The position numbers were made by a program, and so were the translations under genes. The notes beneath the pieces are model-generated. The model had not been told where the DNA came from. It did no database searches and was given only the letters and a program-made list of their open reading frames with translations. A stretch of DNA of 5,579 nucleotides, taken from positions 1-5,579 of the forward strand of contig JAOPZU010000410.1 in NCBI GenBank assembly GCA_025963955.1, written 5' to 3'. This document shows, piece by piece, positions 1 through 4,944 of this stretch. How positions within the stretch are numbered: the first letter of the stretch is position 1; every line of letters starts with the position of its first letter. The DNA comes from Solirubrobacterales bacterium (GTDB lineage Bacteria > Actinomycetota > Thermoleophilia > Solirubrobacterales > Solirubrobacteraceae).

Positions 1-156
1 ACTGCGATCGCGCTGGTGCTCGCGTTCGGCAAGGCGTGGATCGTCGGCCACGAGTTCATGGAGCTGCGGCACGCACCGCCGCTCCTGCGCCGGGTGTTCG
101 CAGGCTGGGTGCTCGTCGTCGGGACGACGCTCACCGTGATGTACCTCGCCGGCTGA
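1..156 (+). CDS. Cytochrome c oxidase subunit IV family protein (3' end only)
   Basis: Frame 1 is open from the window edge to TGA at 154-156, giving the last 51 residues of a small membrane protein. It reads as two hydrophobic helices (about residues 1-20 and 32-51) joined by a short charged loop with the motif GHEFMELRHAPPLLRR. A Lys-x-Trp followed by F-M-E-L-R-x-A-P between two helices is what I know from actinobacterial members of the prokaryotic cytochrome c oxidase subunit IV family (COX4_pro), which are about 90-110 residues long, so roughly half should lie upstream. These are accessory subunits of haem-copper terminal oxidases in the cytoplasmic membrane. The upstream neighbour, probably another oxidase subunit such as subunit III, is not visible. 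The family call rests on the motif and hydrophobicity pattern, without an alignment. Confidence 0.72.
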   Translation, partial: TAIALVLAFGKAWIVGHEFMELRHAPPLLRRVFAGWVLVVGTTLTVMYLAG

Positions 157-179
157 CACGGGAGGCCCCGAGACCTCAA

Positions 180-194
180 GGCCCGCCGGGGGCC
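180..194 (+). terminator. Short GC hairpin after the oxidase subunit gene (weak terminator candidate)
   Basis: GGCCC (180-184) and GGGCC (190-194) form a 5-bp GC stem with a 5-nt loop, 24 nt after the stop of the subunit IV gene. GGCCCC at 164-169 can pair with GGGGCC at 189-194 as an alternative. There is no T-tract. Such stems arise easily by chance in DNA this GC-rich, so this is only a position-supported candidate. Confidence 0.25.
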
Positions 195-288
195 GACGGC
201 GACGGCCGGCGTCGTCTTCCGACCGCAGCGTCCGTGCGCGGGTGCACCCGTTTGTACCTCGCCGGTGCTGACATCTGGGCTCAGCCTC

Positions 289-336
289 CTCGCCCTTAGG
301 CGAGCGACCCGGTACGCCGGGAGGGGGTCGCTCGCC
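289..336 (+). terminator. Strong 12-bp hairpin with a competing upstream stem
   Basis: GGCGAGCGACCC (299-310) is perfectly complementary to GGGTCGCTCGCC (325-336), with a 14-nt loop. The first six bases, GGCGAG (299-304), can instead pair with CTCGCC at 289-294 across a 4-nt CTTA loop, so the two stems exclude each other. It ends 72 nt before the oxidoreductase start and lies upstream of that gene's proposed promoter, so it most simply ends transcription from the oxidase cluster. There is no U-tract, which is usual for hairpin terminators in high-GC actinobacteria. The rest of 157-288 contains no gene that I can support. Confidence 0.55.
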
Positions 337-394
337 GTTCGGAGCGGTAGCCGGTCAAGCCGCAGCTTCGACCGTTGCGCCCGATCGGTGAAGC

Positions 395-400
395 TATCAT
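395..400 (+). promoter_or_regulatory. -10 element TATCAT for a leaderless oxidoreductase transcript
   Basis: TATCAT fits the actinobacterial TAnnnT -10 pattern and ends 8 nt before the ATG at 409, which would put the transcription start at or just before the start codon. No purine-rich ribosome-binding site lies 5-10 nt before the ATG; the nearest, GGTGAAG at 387-393, is too far away. No convincing -35 is visible (TTGCGC at 375-380 would leave only a 14-nt spacer). This AT-rich patch stands out from its GC-rich surroundings. Confidence 0.45.
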
Positions 401-412
401 CGATATAGATGA
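397..412. promoter_or_regulatory. Imperfect palindrome over the start codon, candidate MarR operator
   Basis: TCATCGATATAGATGA has perfect 5-bp arms (TCATC / GATGA) and a central ATAT, with one mismatched pair (G402 / A407). It overlaps the proposed -10 element and the ATG of the oxidoreductase. MarR dimers typically bind AT-rich palindromes of about 16-20 bp in the promoter of the operon that encodes them, so a repressor here would block RNA polymerase. One such imperfect palindrome is expected by chance in a few kilobases; the location, not the symmetry alone, makes it a candidate. Confidence 0.4.
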
Positions 413-1434
413 CTCCTTCACCGATCGCCGCCTTGCCGATCTCGCTGCTGGATCTCGCCCAGATCCCCGAGGGCGGCACCGCGCAGACCGCGCTCCATCG
501 CTCGCGCGAGTTGGCCCAGCACGCCGAGCGGCTCGGGTTCGAGCGCTTCTGGCTCGCCGAGCACCACAACATGGCCGGCATCGCCAGCGCCGCGACGTCG
601 GTGGCGATCGGCTTCATCGCCGAGGGGACGAGCACCATCCGCGTCGGGGCGGGCGGGATCATGCTCCCGAACCACGCACCGCTGGTCATCGCGGAGCAGT
701 TCGGCACCCTCGACGCGCTCTACCCCGGGCGCATCGACCTCGGCGTCGGCCGCGCGCCGGGCAGCGACCAGCCGACGATGCGCGCGCTGCGGCGCGACCA
801 CACCAGCGCCGAGAGCTTCCCCTCGGACGTGCAGGAGCTGCAGGCGCTGCTCGGCGACCCGGCTGCTGGCCAGCACATCCAGGCGGTTCCGGGGGCGGGG
901 TCGCACGTGCCGCTGTGGATCCTCGGCTCGAGCCTCTACGGCGCCCAGCTGGCCGCCGCGCTCGGGCTGCCCTACGCGTTCGCATCGCACTTCGCGCCCG
1001 CGGCGCTCGTGCCCGCGATCCGCGTCTACCGCGAGCGGTTCCAGCCGTCCGCGCAGCTCGCGCAGCCGCACGTGATGCTGGCCGCGAACGTCCTCGTCGC
1101 CGACGACGACGAGGAGGCGACGCGGCTGTTCACCTCGATGCAACGCTCGTTCATCGACGGCGCCTTCCGCCGTCAGCGCACCCTCCTGCCGCCGCCGATG
1201 GCAACGATCGAGGACTACTGGCGCCCGCAAGAGCGCCAAGAGCTCACGAACATGCTCAGCTGCTCGTTCGTCGGCTCGCCCGACACCGTTCGTGCCGGAC
1301 TGGATGGCTTCATCGCGGAGCACGCGCCGGACGAGCTGATCCTCACCACCAGCGCCTACGACCAAGCGGCGCGGCTGCGCTCCCTCGAGCTGCTCGCGGG
1401 TCTCGGCGTCGGCGCAGCGGCCGCGGCCCGGTGA
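409..1434 (+). CDS. LLM-class flavin-dependent oxidoreductase, YhbW-like (luciferase family group 1)
   Basis: A 341-residue cytoplasmic enzyme of the bacterial luciferase-like superfamily, a TIM-barrel fold that binds FMN and usually acts as a monooxygenase or oxidoreductase. It closely follows E. coli YhbW as I remember it: [10 protein letters not shown] near residues 13-22, [17 protein letters not shown] at 48-64, [17 protein letters not shown] at 85-101, [17 protein letters not shown] at 104-120 and [19 protein letters not shown] at 170-188. Length matches YhbW (about 335). The ATG at 409 puts the conserved N-terminal strand at the usual distance from the start, and a leaderless -10 precedes it. 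It overlaps the MarR gene by 4 nt, so the two are co-transcribed. The substrate is unknown: the subgroup includes MsnO8-like enzymes near biosynthetic clusters, but no such cluster is visible. The family call is firm; the reaction is not established. Confidence 0.95.
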   Translation: MTPSPIAALPISLLDLAQIPEGGTAQTALHRSRELAQHAERLGFERFWLAEHHNMAGIASAATSVAIGFIAEGTSTIRVGAGGIMLPNHAPLVIAEQFGTLDALYPGRIDLGVGRAPGSDQPTMRALRRDHTSAESFPSDVQELQALLGDPAAGQHIQAVPGAGSHVPLWILGSSLYGAQLAAALGLPYAFASHFAPAALVPAIRVYRERFQPSAQLAQPHVMLAANVLVADDDEEATRLFTSMQRSFIDGAFRRQRTLLPPPMATIEDYWRPQERQELTNMLSCSFVGSPDTVRAGLDGFIAEHAPDELILTTSAYDQAARLRSLELLAGLGVGAAAAAR

Positions 1435-1889
1435 CCCCGCCGTTCTGCCTCGAGCCCGCCAGCACCGAACACGGCGAGGTCCGCGCGGCCCTCTACGAGC
1501 TCGTCGGCCGCCTCCTGACCGACTACGAGCGCACCGCCCACACCCACGGTCTCACGCTCGCCCAGGCCCGCGCGCTCAGCTTCGCCGCCGGCGAACCGCT
1601 CTCCCAACGACAGCTCGCCGCGCACTTCGGCTGTGACCCATCGAACATCAGCGTGATCGTCGACCGCCTCGTCGACCGCGCCCTCGTCGAGCGCCTTACC
1701 GACCCCGACGACCGACGCGTGAAGCTCGTGACCGCCACCCCGGCCGGACGGGCCCTCGCAGCCCGCTGCTGCGAAGACCGCGAATGGCTCGGCCCAGCGC
1801 TCGACGCCCTCACCCCCGCCCAGCTCGCAACCATGCAAGACGCACTCGCGCACCTCCTCATGCCTCGATCACCGGTGCCGCCAACGTAG
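1431..1889 (+). CDS. MarR-family transcriptional regulator
   Basis: A 152-residue protein of normal MarR length. Residues about 17-52 form the N-terminal dimerisation helices ([15 protein letters not shown]). Residues 58-103 are the winged helix: [20 protein letters not shown] holds the helix-turn-helix, with the recognition helix near 71-83, and [19 protein letters not shown] is the wing and following helix. Asp91, Asp94 and Arg96 are the hallmark wing residues. The C-terminal helix (128-143) completes the dimer interface. The GTG at 1431 overlaps the stop of the oxidoreductase (GTGA), with no ribosome-binding site, implying translational coupling. The same frame stays open back to about 375, but that part is a shadow of the oxidoreductase. 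It probably represses its own operon and responds to a small ligand. Four cysteines (6, 68, 113, 114) make oxidant sensing possible, but this is not shown. Confidence 0.93.
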   Translation: MTPPFCLEPASTEHGEVRAALYELVGRLLTDYERTAHTHGLTLAQARALSFAAGEPLSQRQLAAHFGCDPSNISVIVDRLVDRALVERLTDPDDRRVKLVTATPAGRALAARCCEDREWLGPALDALTPAQLATMQDALAHLLMPRSPVPPT

Positions 1890-1917
1890 ACAGACCCGAC
1901 ACACGTCTGGGCGTTGG
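1881..1917 (+). terminator. Two-part stem at the end of the oxidoreductase-marR operon
   Basis: CCAACG (1881-1886) pairs with CGTTGG (1912-1917), and inside it CAGAC (1891-1895) pairs with GTCTG (1905-1909), separated by a small internal loop (TAGA / GG). The marR stop codon lies in the left side of the internal loop. There is no T-tract. The position directly after an operon makes a terminator likely; the interrupted stem lowers confidence. Confidence 0.4.
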
Positions 1918-1992
1918 ACGTCGGCACGCAGTCTCACGTCGCGCAGGGCGTCGAACACACTCGCAACTCGTCCGGAGCGGTAGAGACCTTCG

Positions 1993-2632
1993 TTGGTGAA
2001 CGGGTCGGGACAGCTGACGGCGCTGGCGTGTTCGTCGACGACGCGCTGTGCCGCCATCGCCCTACGCCCAGGGTCCCGCGGCAACTTCTTCCCAGCACCT
2101 TCGTGCGGTTGGACCCCACCCTCCCCGCGACCGCGTCGACGACGCTGCTCGGCCCCGGCAGCGGCCTTGGCCTCTCGTGCCCCACGGTCTCGCTCTGCGT
2201 GGCGACATCGACCTACGACTACGCGTTCGACCCGCGCGGCACCGGCCAGCCCGCGGTCGTCGGACCGATCATCACGTTCCCGGCCATCGCCTGCCCGTCA
2301 GTCACGCACTGCATCGGCATGGACGACGCAGGCGACGCGGCCACGTTCGTCCCGAAGCCGAAGCGTCGGACGGTGAAGGCCGACACCGACGTCAAGCTCG
2401 TGCAGGGGCCGTCGCCTTCCCGGGGCAAGGGCCCCGTCCGCCGACGAAGAAGGTGACCGGGACGCTTGCCGCCGCCTCGGGCAGGACCCTGAAGACCGCA
2501 ACGCTGAAGTACCGCTACGCATCCTTTGACACGAAGTGGTCGCTCGGCAAGCTGAAAACTGGCAGCTACACCGTCACGTACAAGGCCGACGGAGCGATTA
2601 CCGGAACGCTCCTGCTGACCGTCAGGCGGTGA
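1993..2632 (+). pseudogene. Truncated, frameshifted relic of a secreted Cys-Pro repeat protein
   Basis: Three frames together read as the C-terminal half of the paralogue at 2764-4077. Frame 1 (from about 1993) carries LTALACSSTTRCAAIAL. Near 2050-2105 the reading moves to frame 3 (FVRLDPTLPATAS, then LSCPTVSLCVATSTYDYAFD and IACPSVTHCIGMDDAGDAAT). Near 2400-2450 it moves to frame 2 (KVTGTLAAASGRTLKTATLK through TGTLLLTVRR to the stop at 2630-2632). Both moves fit single-base deletions. The three Cys-x5-Cys repeats align best with repeats 5, 6 and 7 of the paralogue, and the tail with its C-terminal beta domain. Repeats 1-4 and a signal peptide are missing, and an in-frame stop sits at 1981-1983, so the 5' part has been lost between here and the marR end. 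I see no promoter or start for it. The product, if any, is unlikely to be functional. Confidence 0.78.
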
Positions 2633-2751
2633 ACGCGCCGGTGCAGGAACCGACCGTGCTGCTCGAGCAGCCGACTCGAGACCACCTCCACGCCGCCAGC
2701 GACGCGCTCCTAGATTAGAACTGGATTCAACTCAAGCACGGCCAGCGTCGA

Positions 2752-2757
2752 TACGCT
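2752..2757 (+). promoter_or_regulatory. Candidate -10 element TACGCT for a leaderless transcript
   Basis: TACGCT matches TAnnnT and ends 6 nt before the ATG at 2764, which has no Shine-Dalgarno sequence in front of it. An unusually AT-rich patch, 2711-2733, lies just upstream and includes TTCAAC at 2726-2731 as a poor -35 (20-nt spacer). The arrangement resembles that before the oxidoreductase. The remaining intergenic DNA, 2633-2710, holds only a 14-bp perfect palindrome at 2658-2671 of uncertain meaning. Confidence 0.3.
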
Positions 2758-2892
2758 GCGGCGATGAGCGTGCTCTTTCGCCGTACCGCGCGGCCGCTGC
2801 TGATCTTGTCGGTCGCCATGACACTCGGGTCGTCGGCCGCACACGCCGCGACCCCGCAGGCGGTCGCCCCGTTCGCGATCGACAGCCTGTCA

Positions 2893-2895
2893 TGA
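2893..2895 (+). other. In-frame TGA replacing the first conserved cysteine codon
   Basis: The codon falls in SLS-TGA-PSLTEC, where all six other repeats have Cys (five TGC, one TGT), and its partner Cys50 is intact. Codons before it make a good signal peptide and codons after it continue the repeat family, so this is a single-base nonsense change (TGC or TGT to TGA), a readthrough site, or a sequencing error. The base after TGA is C, a context known to be leaky in some bacteria. I could not find a convincing hairpin just downstream of the kind that directs selenocysteine insertion in bacteria. Confidence 0.8.
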
Positions 2896-3774
2896 CCGTC
2901 GCTGACCGAATGCGTCGCGACCGGCCACACCGAGGACGCGCCCGGGTCTCAAAACGTCGACAGCAAGTGGGCGACGTTCAACCCGCAGTCCCTCGCGCCG
3001 GTCACGCCCGTCACGGCGACCGGTTATCTGCTGCTGCAGCGCGTCGCGTGCCCGTCACCGGCGCTGTGTGTGGCCTCCGGCCCGACGACGGTCTCGGTCT
3101 TCGACCCGACGTCGCCGGCACAGCCGTCCACCACGACGCTGGTGCAGCAGATCGGCACCACCATCGAGGCCTTCACCGGCGTGGCGTGTCCGTCCGTCTC
3201 GCAGTGCACGGCCATCACCAGCAGCGGCGTCGCCTACACGTTCGACCCGGCGTCTGTCGCGACCGCAAGCCAGGCGCGGGCGGTCGCCGACGAGGACGGT
3301 GACCCGTTCAACAAGCGCGTGCTCGGCATCGCCTGCCCGACCGTCACGCAGTGCACCACCGATGACCGCATCGGGCGGGTCGCAACGTTCAACCCGCAGT
3401 CACCGTCCGCCGCCACACCGGTGGGCGTCTCCGACCAGCGTCTGTCATCCAGCATCGCGTGCGCGTCCGTGACGCATTGTGCGGTCGTCGCCTTGCCCAA
3501 CTACATCCCGCCGTTCCTGGTGCGCTTCAACCCCAACGCGCCCGCGCCGGGCAACGTGGCGAACATCGACGCCCAAGAGGTCGCGTGCCCTGCGCCGACC
3601 TTGTGCGCGGTAACGGCGGAGAGCCTGTACGGGTTCGACCCGACCAGCATGGCGGCCCCGCATGTCGCGGCCCCGAGACCCGACGGGATGTATGCCCCGA
3701 CGGTGCTGGCGTGCTCATCGGCAACGCAGTGCACCGCCGGCGGATTCGACGGTCGCGCCGTGACGTTCGACCCG
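2893..3774 (+). repeat. Seven protein-level repeats, Cys-x5-Cys then Phe-Asp/Asn-Pro
   Basis: First cysteine codons begin at 2893 (TGA), 3049, 3178, 3325, 3451, 3577 and 3703. Spacings are 52, 46, 49, 42, 42 and 42 codons, so the last four repeats are the most regular. Typical cores are ACPSVSQCTAI, ACPTVTQCTTD and ACPAPTLCAVT, followed 10-17 residues later by TFDP, TFNP, RFNP or GFDP. The repeats have diverged at DNA level and are not a tandem DNA array. Three further copies lie in the relic at about 2020-2360. Confidence 0.85.
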
Positions 3775-4084
3775 TCCCAGGTCGTCCCCGGCCCGGCCCC
3801 GAAGCCCGCCGCCCGCCCGAACCCGACGAGCATCACTTCCAGGGCGGGTAGGCCGGTAACGCTGATCGTGTCAGTCGAGGACGGCCAGCCCGGAAAGCGG
3901 GTCAGCGCGACCCTCACGAGGGGGAGAAAAATCGTCAAGACCGCGTCGCTCCGGATCGCCAAGGACGGAACGACAACATGGCCGTCCCTAAGGCTAAAGC
4001 CAGGCCGCTACGTCGCGACGTTCAAGCTCGGCAAGAAGACGATCACGACGATCAAGGTCCGCGTCACGAAGACCTGAGACCGTT

Positions 4085-4120
4085 GATCCCTGGTGACGGC
4101 GCCGAGCTGTCACCAGGGTC
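4085..4120 (+). terminator. 10-bp hairpin terminator after the repeat-protein gene
   Basis: CCCTGGTGAC (4088-4097) pairs perfectly with GTCACCAGGG (4109-4118) across an 11-nt loop; GA at 4085-4086 can add two pairs with TC at 4119-4120 if T4087 is bulged. It begins 10 nt after the stop at 4075-4077, the expected place for a terminator. The right arm runs directly into the direct repeat described next. No T-tract follows. Confidence 0.6.
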
Positions 4121-4161
4121 AGGCAGCGCCTGCCATCGCGTACAGGGTCAGGCAGCGCCTG
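4114..4161 (+). repeat. 19-bp direct repeat, two copies 29 bp apart
   Basis: CAGGGTCAGGCAGCGCCTG occurs at 4114-4132 and again, identical, at 4143-4161. The first copy includes the end of the upstream hairpin's right arm; the second copy makes up the inner left arm and loop of the large palindrome. The first copy's CAGGGTCAGGC can therefore compete for the same partner, GCCTGACCCTG at 4157-4167. Partial duplication of a palindromic element is the simplest reading. Confidence 0.8.
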
Positions 4162-4178
4162 ACCCTGTACGCGATGGC
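4132..4178. repeat. Perfect 22-bp palindrome, REP-like element or bidirectional terminator
   Basis: Bases 4132-4153 are exactly complementary to 4157-4178, leaving a 3-nt loop (AGC). It lies between two convergent genes, 55 nt after the repeat-protein stop on the plus strand and 112 nt beyond the acetyltransferase stop on the minus strand, so one hairpin could end transcription from both sides. The inner GGTCAGGC / GCCTGACC core and the partial second copy also suit a dispersed extragenic palindrome of the REP type; copies elsewhere in the genome would be needed to show this. The adjoining 4179-4290 is GC-rich and contains no gene that I can support. Confidence 0.7.
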
Positions 4179-4290
4179 GCGGGCCAAGGCTCGCTGTCGC
4201 TTTCGCGGGCATGCAGCCGCGCGATGCTTCCGCCGCGCCGGCCCCGGCTTCGCGACCTTCGCCGCGCAGGCGGGACTACCGCTCCGGACG

Positions 4291-4839
4291 CTACTGCGGC
4301 TTTGATCCCGCTTCCGAGTCCATCCACTCGTCGCGCAAAAGCCCCATGATGAGATCGTCCTCGTAACGTCCGTCGACCCAGGCGTGCTGGCGTCGGCGGC
4401 CCTCTTCGACGAATCCCACCTTGCGATAGCAGGCGACCGCCGCGTCATTCCTGGCGAGCACCTCCAACTGCAGGCGGTGCAGGTTGTGCCGGGTGAACGC
4501 GAACCTTGCGAGAAGCCGCAGCGCCTCGGTGCCCAAGCCTCGGCCGCGGGCATCAGCGGCCAGGCTGATGCCGACGTCGGCATGACGCGCCAAGTCATCG
4601 ACGCCCGTCAGGAGACAGCTTCCGACGAACGAACCTCCGGCCTCGACGGCGAACCGCACCGCTCCGTCGTTCCCGCTCAGACGAGCGCGCGTGTGCTCCT
4701 CCCAGGCGCTGCGTTCCCAGGGAGCCGGAGGCGTGGCGTTCCGCAGCTCCCAGGTCGTCAGATCGCTTTCCAGCGCGAACAGCGCGTCGAAGTCGTCAGG
4801 CGCGATCGCGCGAAGCGTGACGAACTCGCCGAAAAGCAC
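4291..4839 (-). CDS. GNAT-family N-acetyltransferase, RimJ/RimL type
   Basis: Transfers an acetyl group from acetyl-CoA to an amine; RimJ/RimL relatives act on protein N-termini, and others on antibiotics or small metabolites. From GTG 4839 it is 182 residues, normal for the family. It opens with LFGEFVTLRAIAPDDFDALF, the usual first strand and helix. The acetyl-CoA loop is ARGRGLGTEAL (R-x-x-G-x-G) after strand DVGISL, followed by LHRLQLEVLARNDAAVACYR and KVGFVEEGRRRQHAW, the typical motif B. I chose GTG 4839 because it places the domain at the N-terminus and has TAGACT 7 nt before it. ATG 4878 and GTG 4908 are in frame and would add 13 or 23 residues with no family match. It follows the ATP-binding protein gene on the same strand but probably has its own promoter. 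The substrate cannot be told from sequence. Confidence 0.9.
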   Translation of the reverse strand: MLFGEFVTLRAIAPDDFDALFALESDLTTWELRNATPPAPWERSAWEEHTRARLSGNDGAVRFAVEAGGSFVGSCLLTGVDDLARHADVGISLAADARGRGLGTEALRLLARFAFTRHNLHRLQLEVLARNDAAVACYRKVGFVEEGRRRQHAWVDGRYEDDLIMGLLRDEWMDSEAGSKPQ

Positions 4840-4846
4840 AGGCTGA

Positions 4847-4852
4847 AGTCTA
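4847..4852 (-). promoter_or_regulatory. Candidate -10 element TAGACT deciding the acetyltransferase start
   Basis: On the minus strand TAGACT (TAnnnT) is followed by TCAGCCT and then GTG at 4839, a 7-nt gap that fits leaderless transcription. None of the three possible starts has a good Shine-Dalgarno sequence; GGGAG near 4921-4925 lies 12 nt from GTG 4908, too far to be convincing. No clear -35 is visible. Confidence 0.35.
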
Positions 4853-4944
4853 GGCGCGGCCGCGTCACTAGGCCGCATACGAGGAGCGGGTCTGCCAGCC
4901 GCGATCACGTAGCAGCGCTACTCCCAACTACTCGCAACGAGACT

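Larger units (their letters stand above)
2764..4077 (+). pseudogene. Secreted seven-repeat (Cys-x5-Cys / FDP) protein with an in-frame TGA
   Basis: One frame runs 437 codons from ATG 2764 to TGA 4075-4077, broken only by TGA at 2893-2895 (codon 44). Residues 1-28 are a signal peptide: Arg6-Arg7, a hydrophobic core LLILSVAMTL, and Ala-His-Ala before a likely cut after 28, so the protein would be exported. Seven repeats follow, each with Cys-x5-Cys and most with a Phe-Asp/Asn-Pro turn; Cys pairs are at 44(TGA)/50, 96/102, 142/148, 191/197, 233/239, 275/281 and 317/323. A Pro-rich linker (342-354) leads to a beta-rich, Lys/Arg-rich C-terminal domain (about 355-437). Seven repeats of 42-52 residues suggest a seven-bladed beta-propeller with one disulfide per blade; this is inference. 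No catalytic motif is visible and I know no function. Translation could restart downstream (GTG 3070 gives 335 residues) but without a signal peptide. The duplicated neighbour is also broken, so gene decay is likeliest; readthrough is possible. Confidence 0.72.

Noticed and set aside
239..250. 12-bp palindrome CGGGTGCACCCG as a regulatory site
   Set aside because: About one perfect 12-bp palindrome is expected by chance in a window of this size, and nothing nearby gives it a function.
418..1365. Long minus-strand ORF of 315 residues opposite the oxidoreductase
   Set aside because: Its composition is the Arg/Val/Glu-rich antisense pattern typical of high-GC genes, with no recognisable motif, and the sense strand encodes a clear YhbW homologue.
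375..1430. Plus-strand frame open from 375 into marR, suggesting a 504-residue protein
   Set aside because: The part before 1431 is a low-complexity Arg/Ala-rich shadow of the oxidoreductase frame; only 1431-1889 resembles a protein family.
1869..2084. Minus-strand reading with blade-like text (AVSCPDP ... SGRVASVFDA), suggesting an inverted repeat-protein fragment
   Set aside because: It lacks the second cysteine and the FDP turn, and part of it (DEHASAVS) recurs as the antisense of an intact repeat (DEHASTVG), so it is a frame shadow, although an inversion scar cannot be fully excluded.
2658..2671. 14-bp perfect palindrome (GCTGCTCGAGCAGC) as an operator or terminator
   Set aside because: It has no loop and no associated promoter, and palindromes of this length are not rare in GC-rich DNA; position alone does not support a role.
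2893..2945. Selenocysteine insertion at the in-frame TGA
   Set aside because: I see no clear hairpin with a SECIS-like apical loop after the TGA, and a structural disulfide cysteine in a secreted repeat is an unlikely site; kept only as a test within the TGA finding.
4114..4161. Two 19-bp repeats as a minimal CRISPR array
   Set aside because: Only two copies, a 10-bp gap, repeats embedded in a larger palindrome, and no cas gene in the window.
4093..4305. Small plus-strand ORFs across 4093-4305
   Set aside because: They run through the hairpins and into the antisense of the acetyltransferase, and show no family motif or ribosome-binding site.
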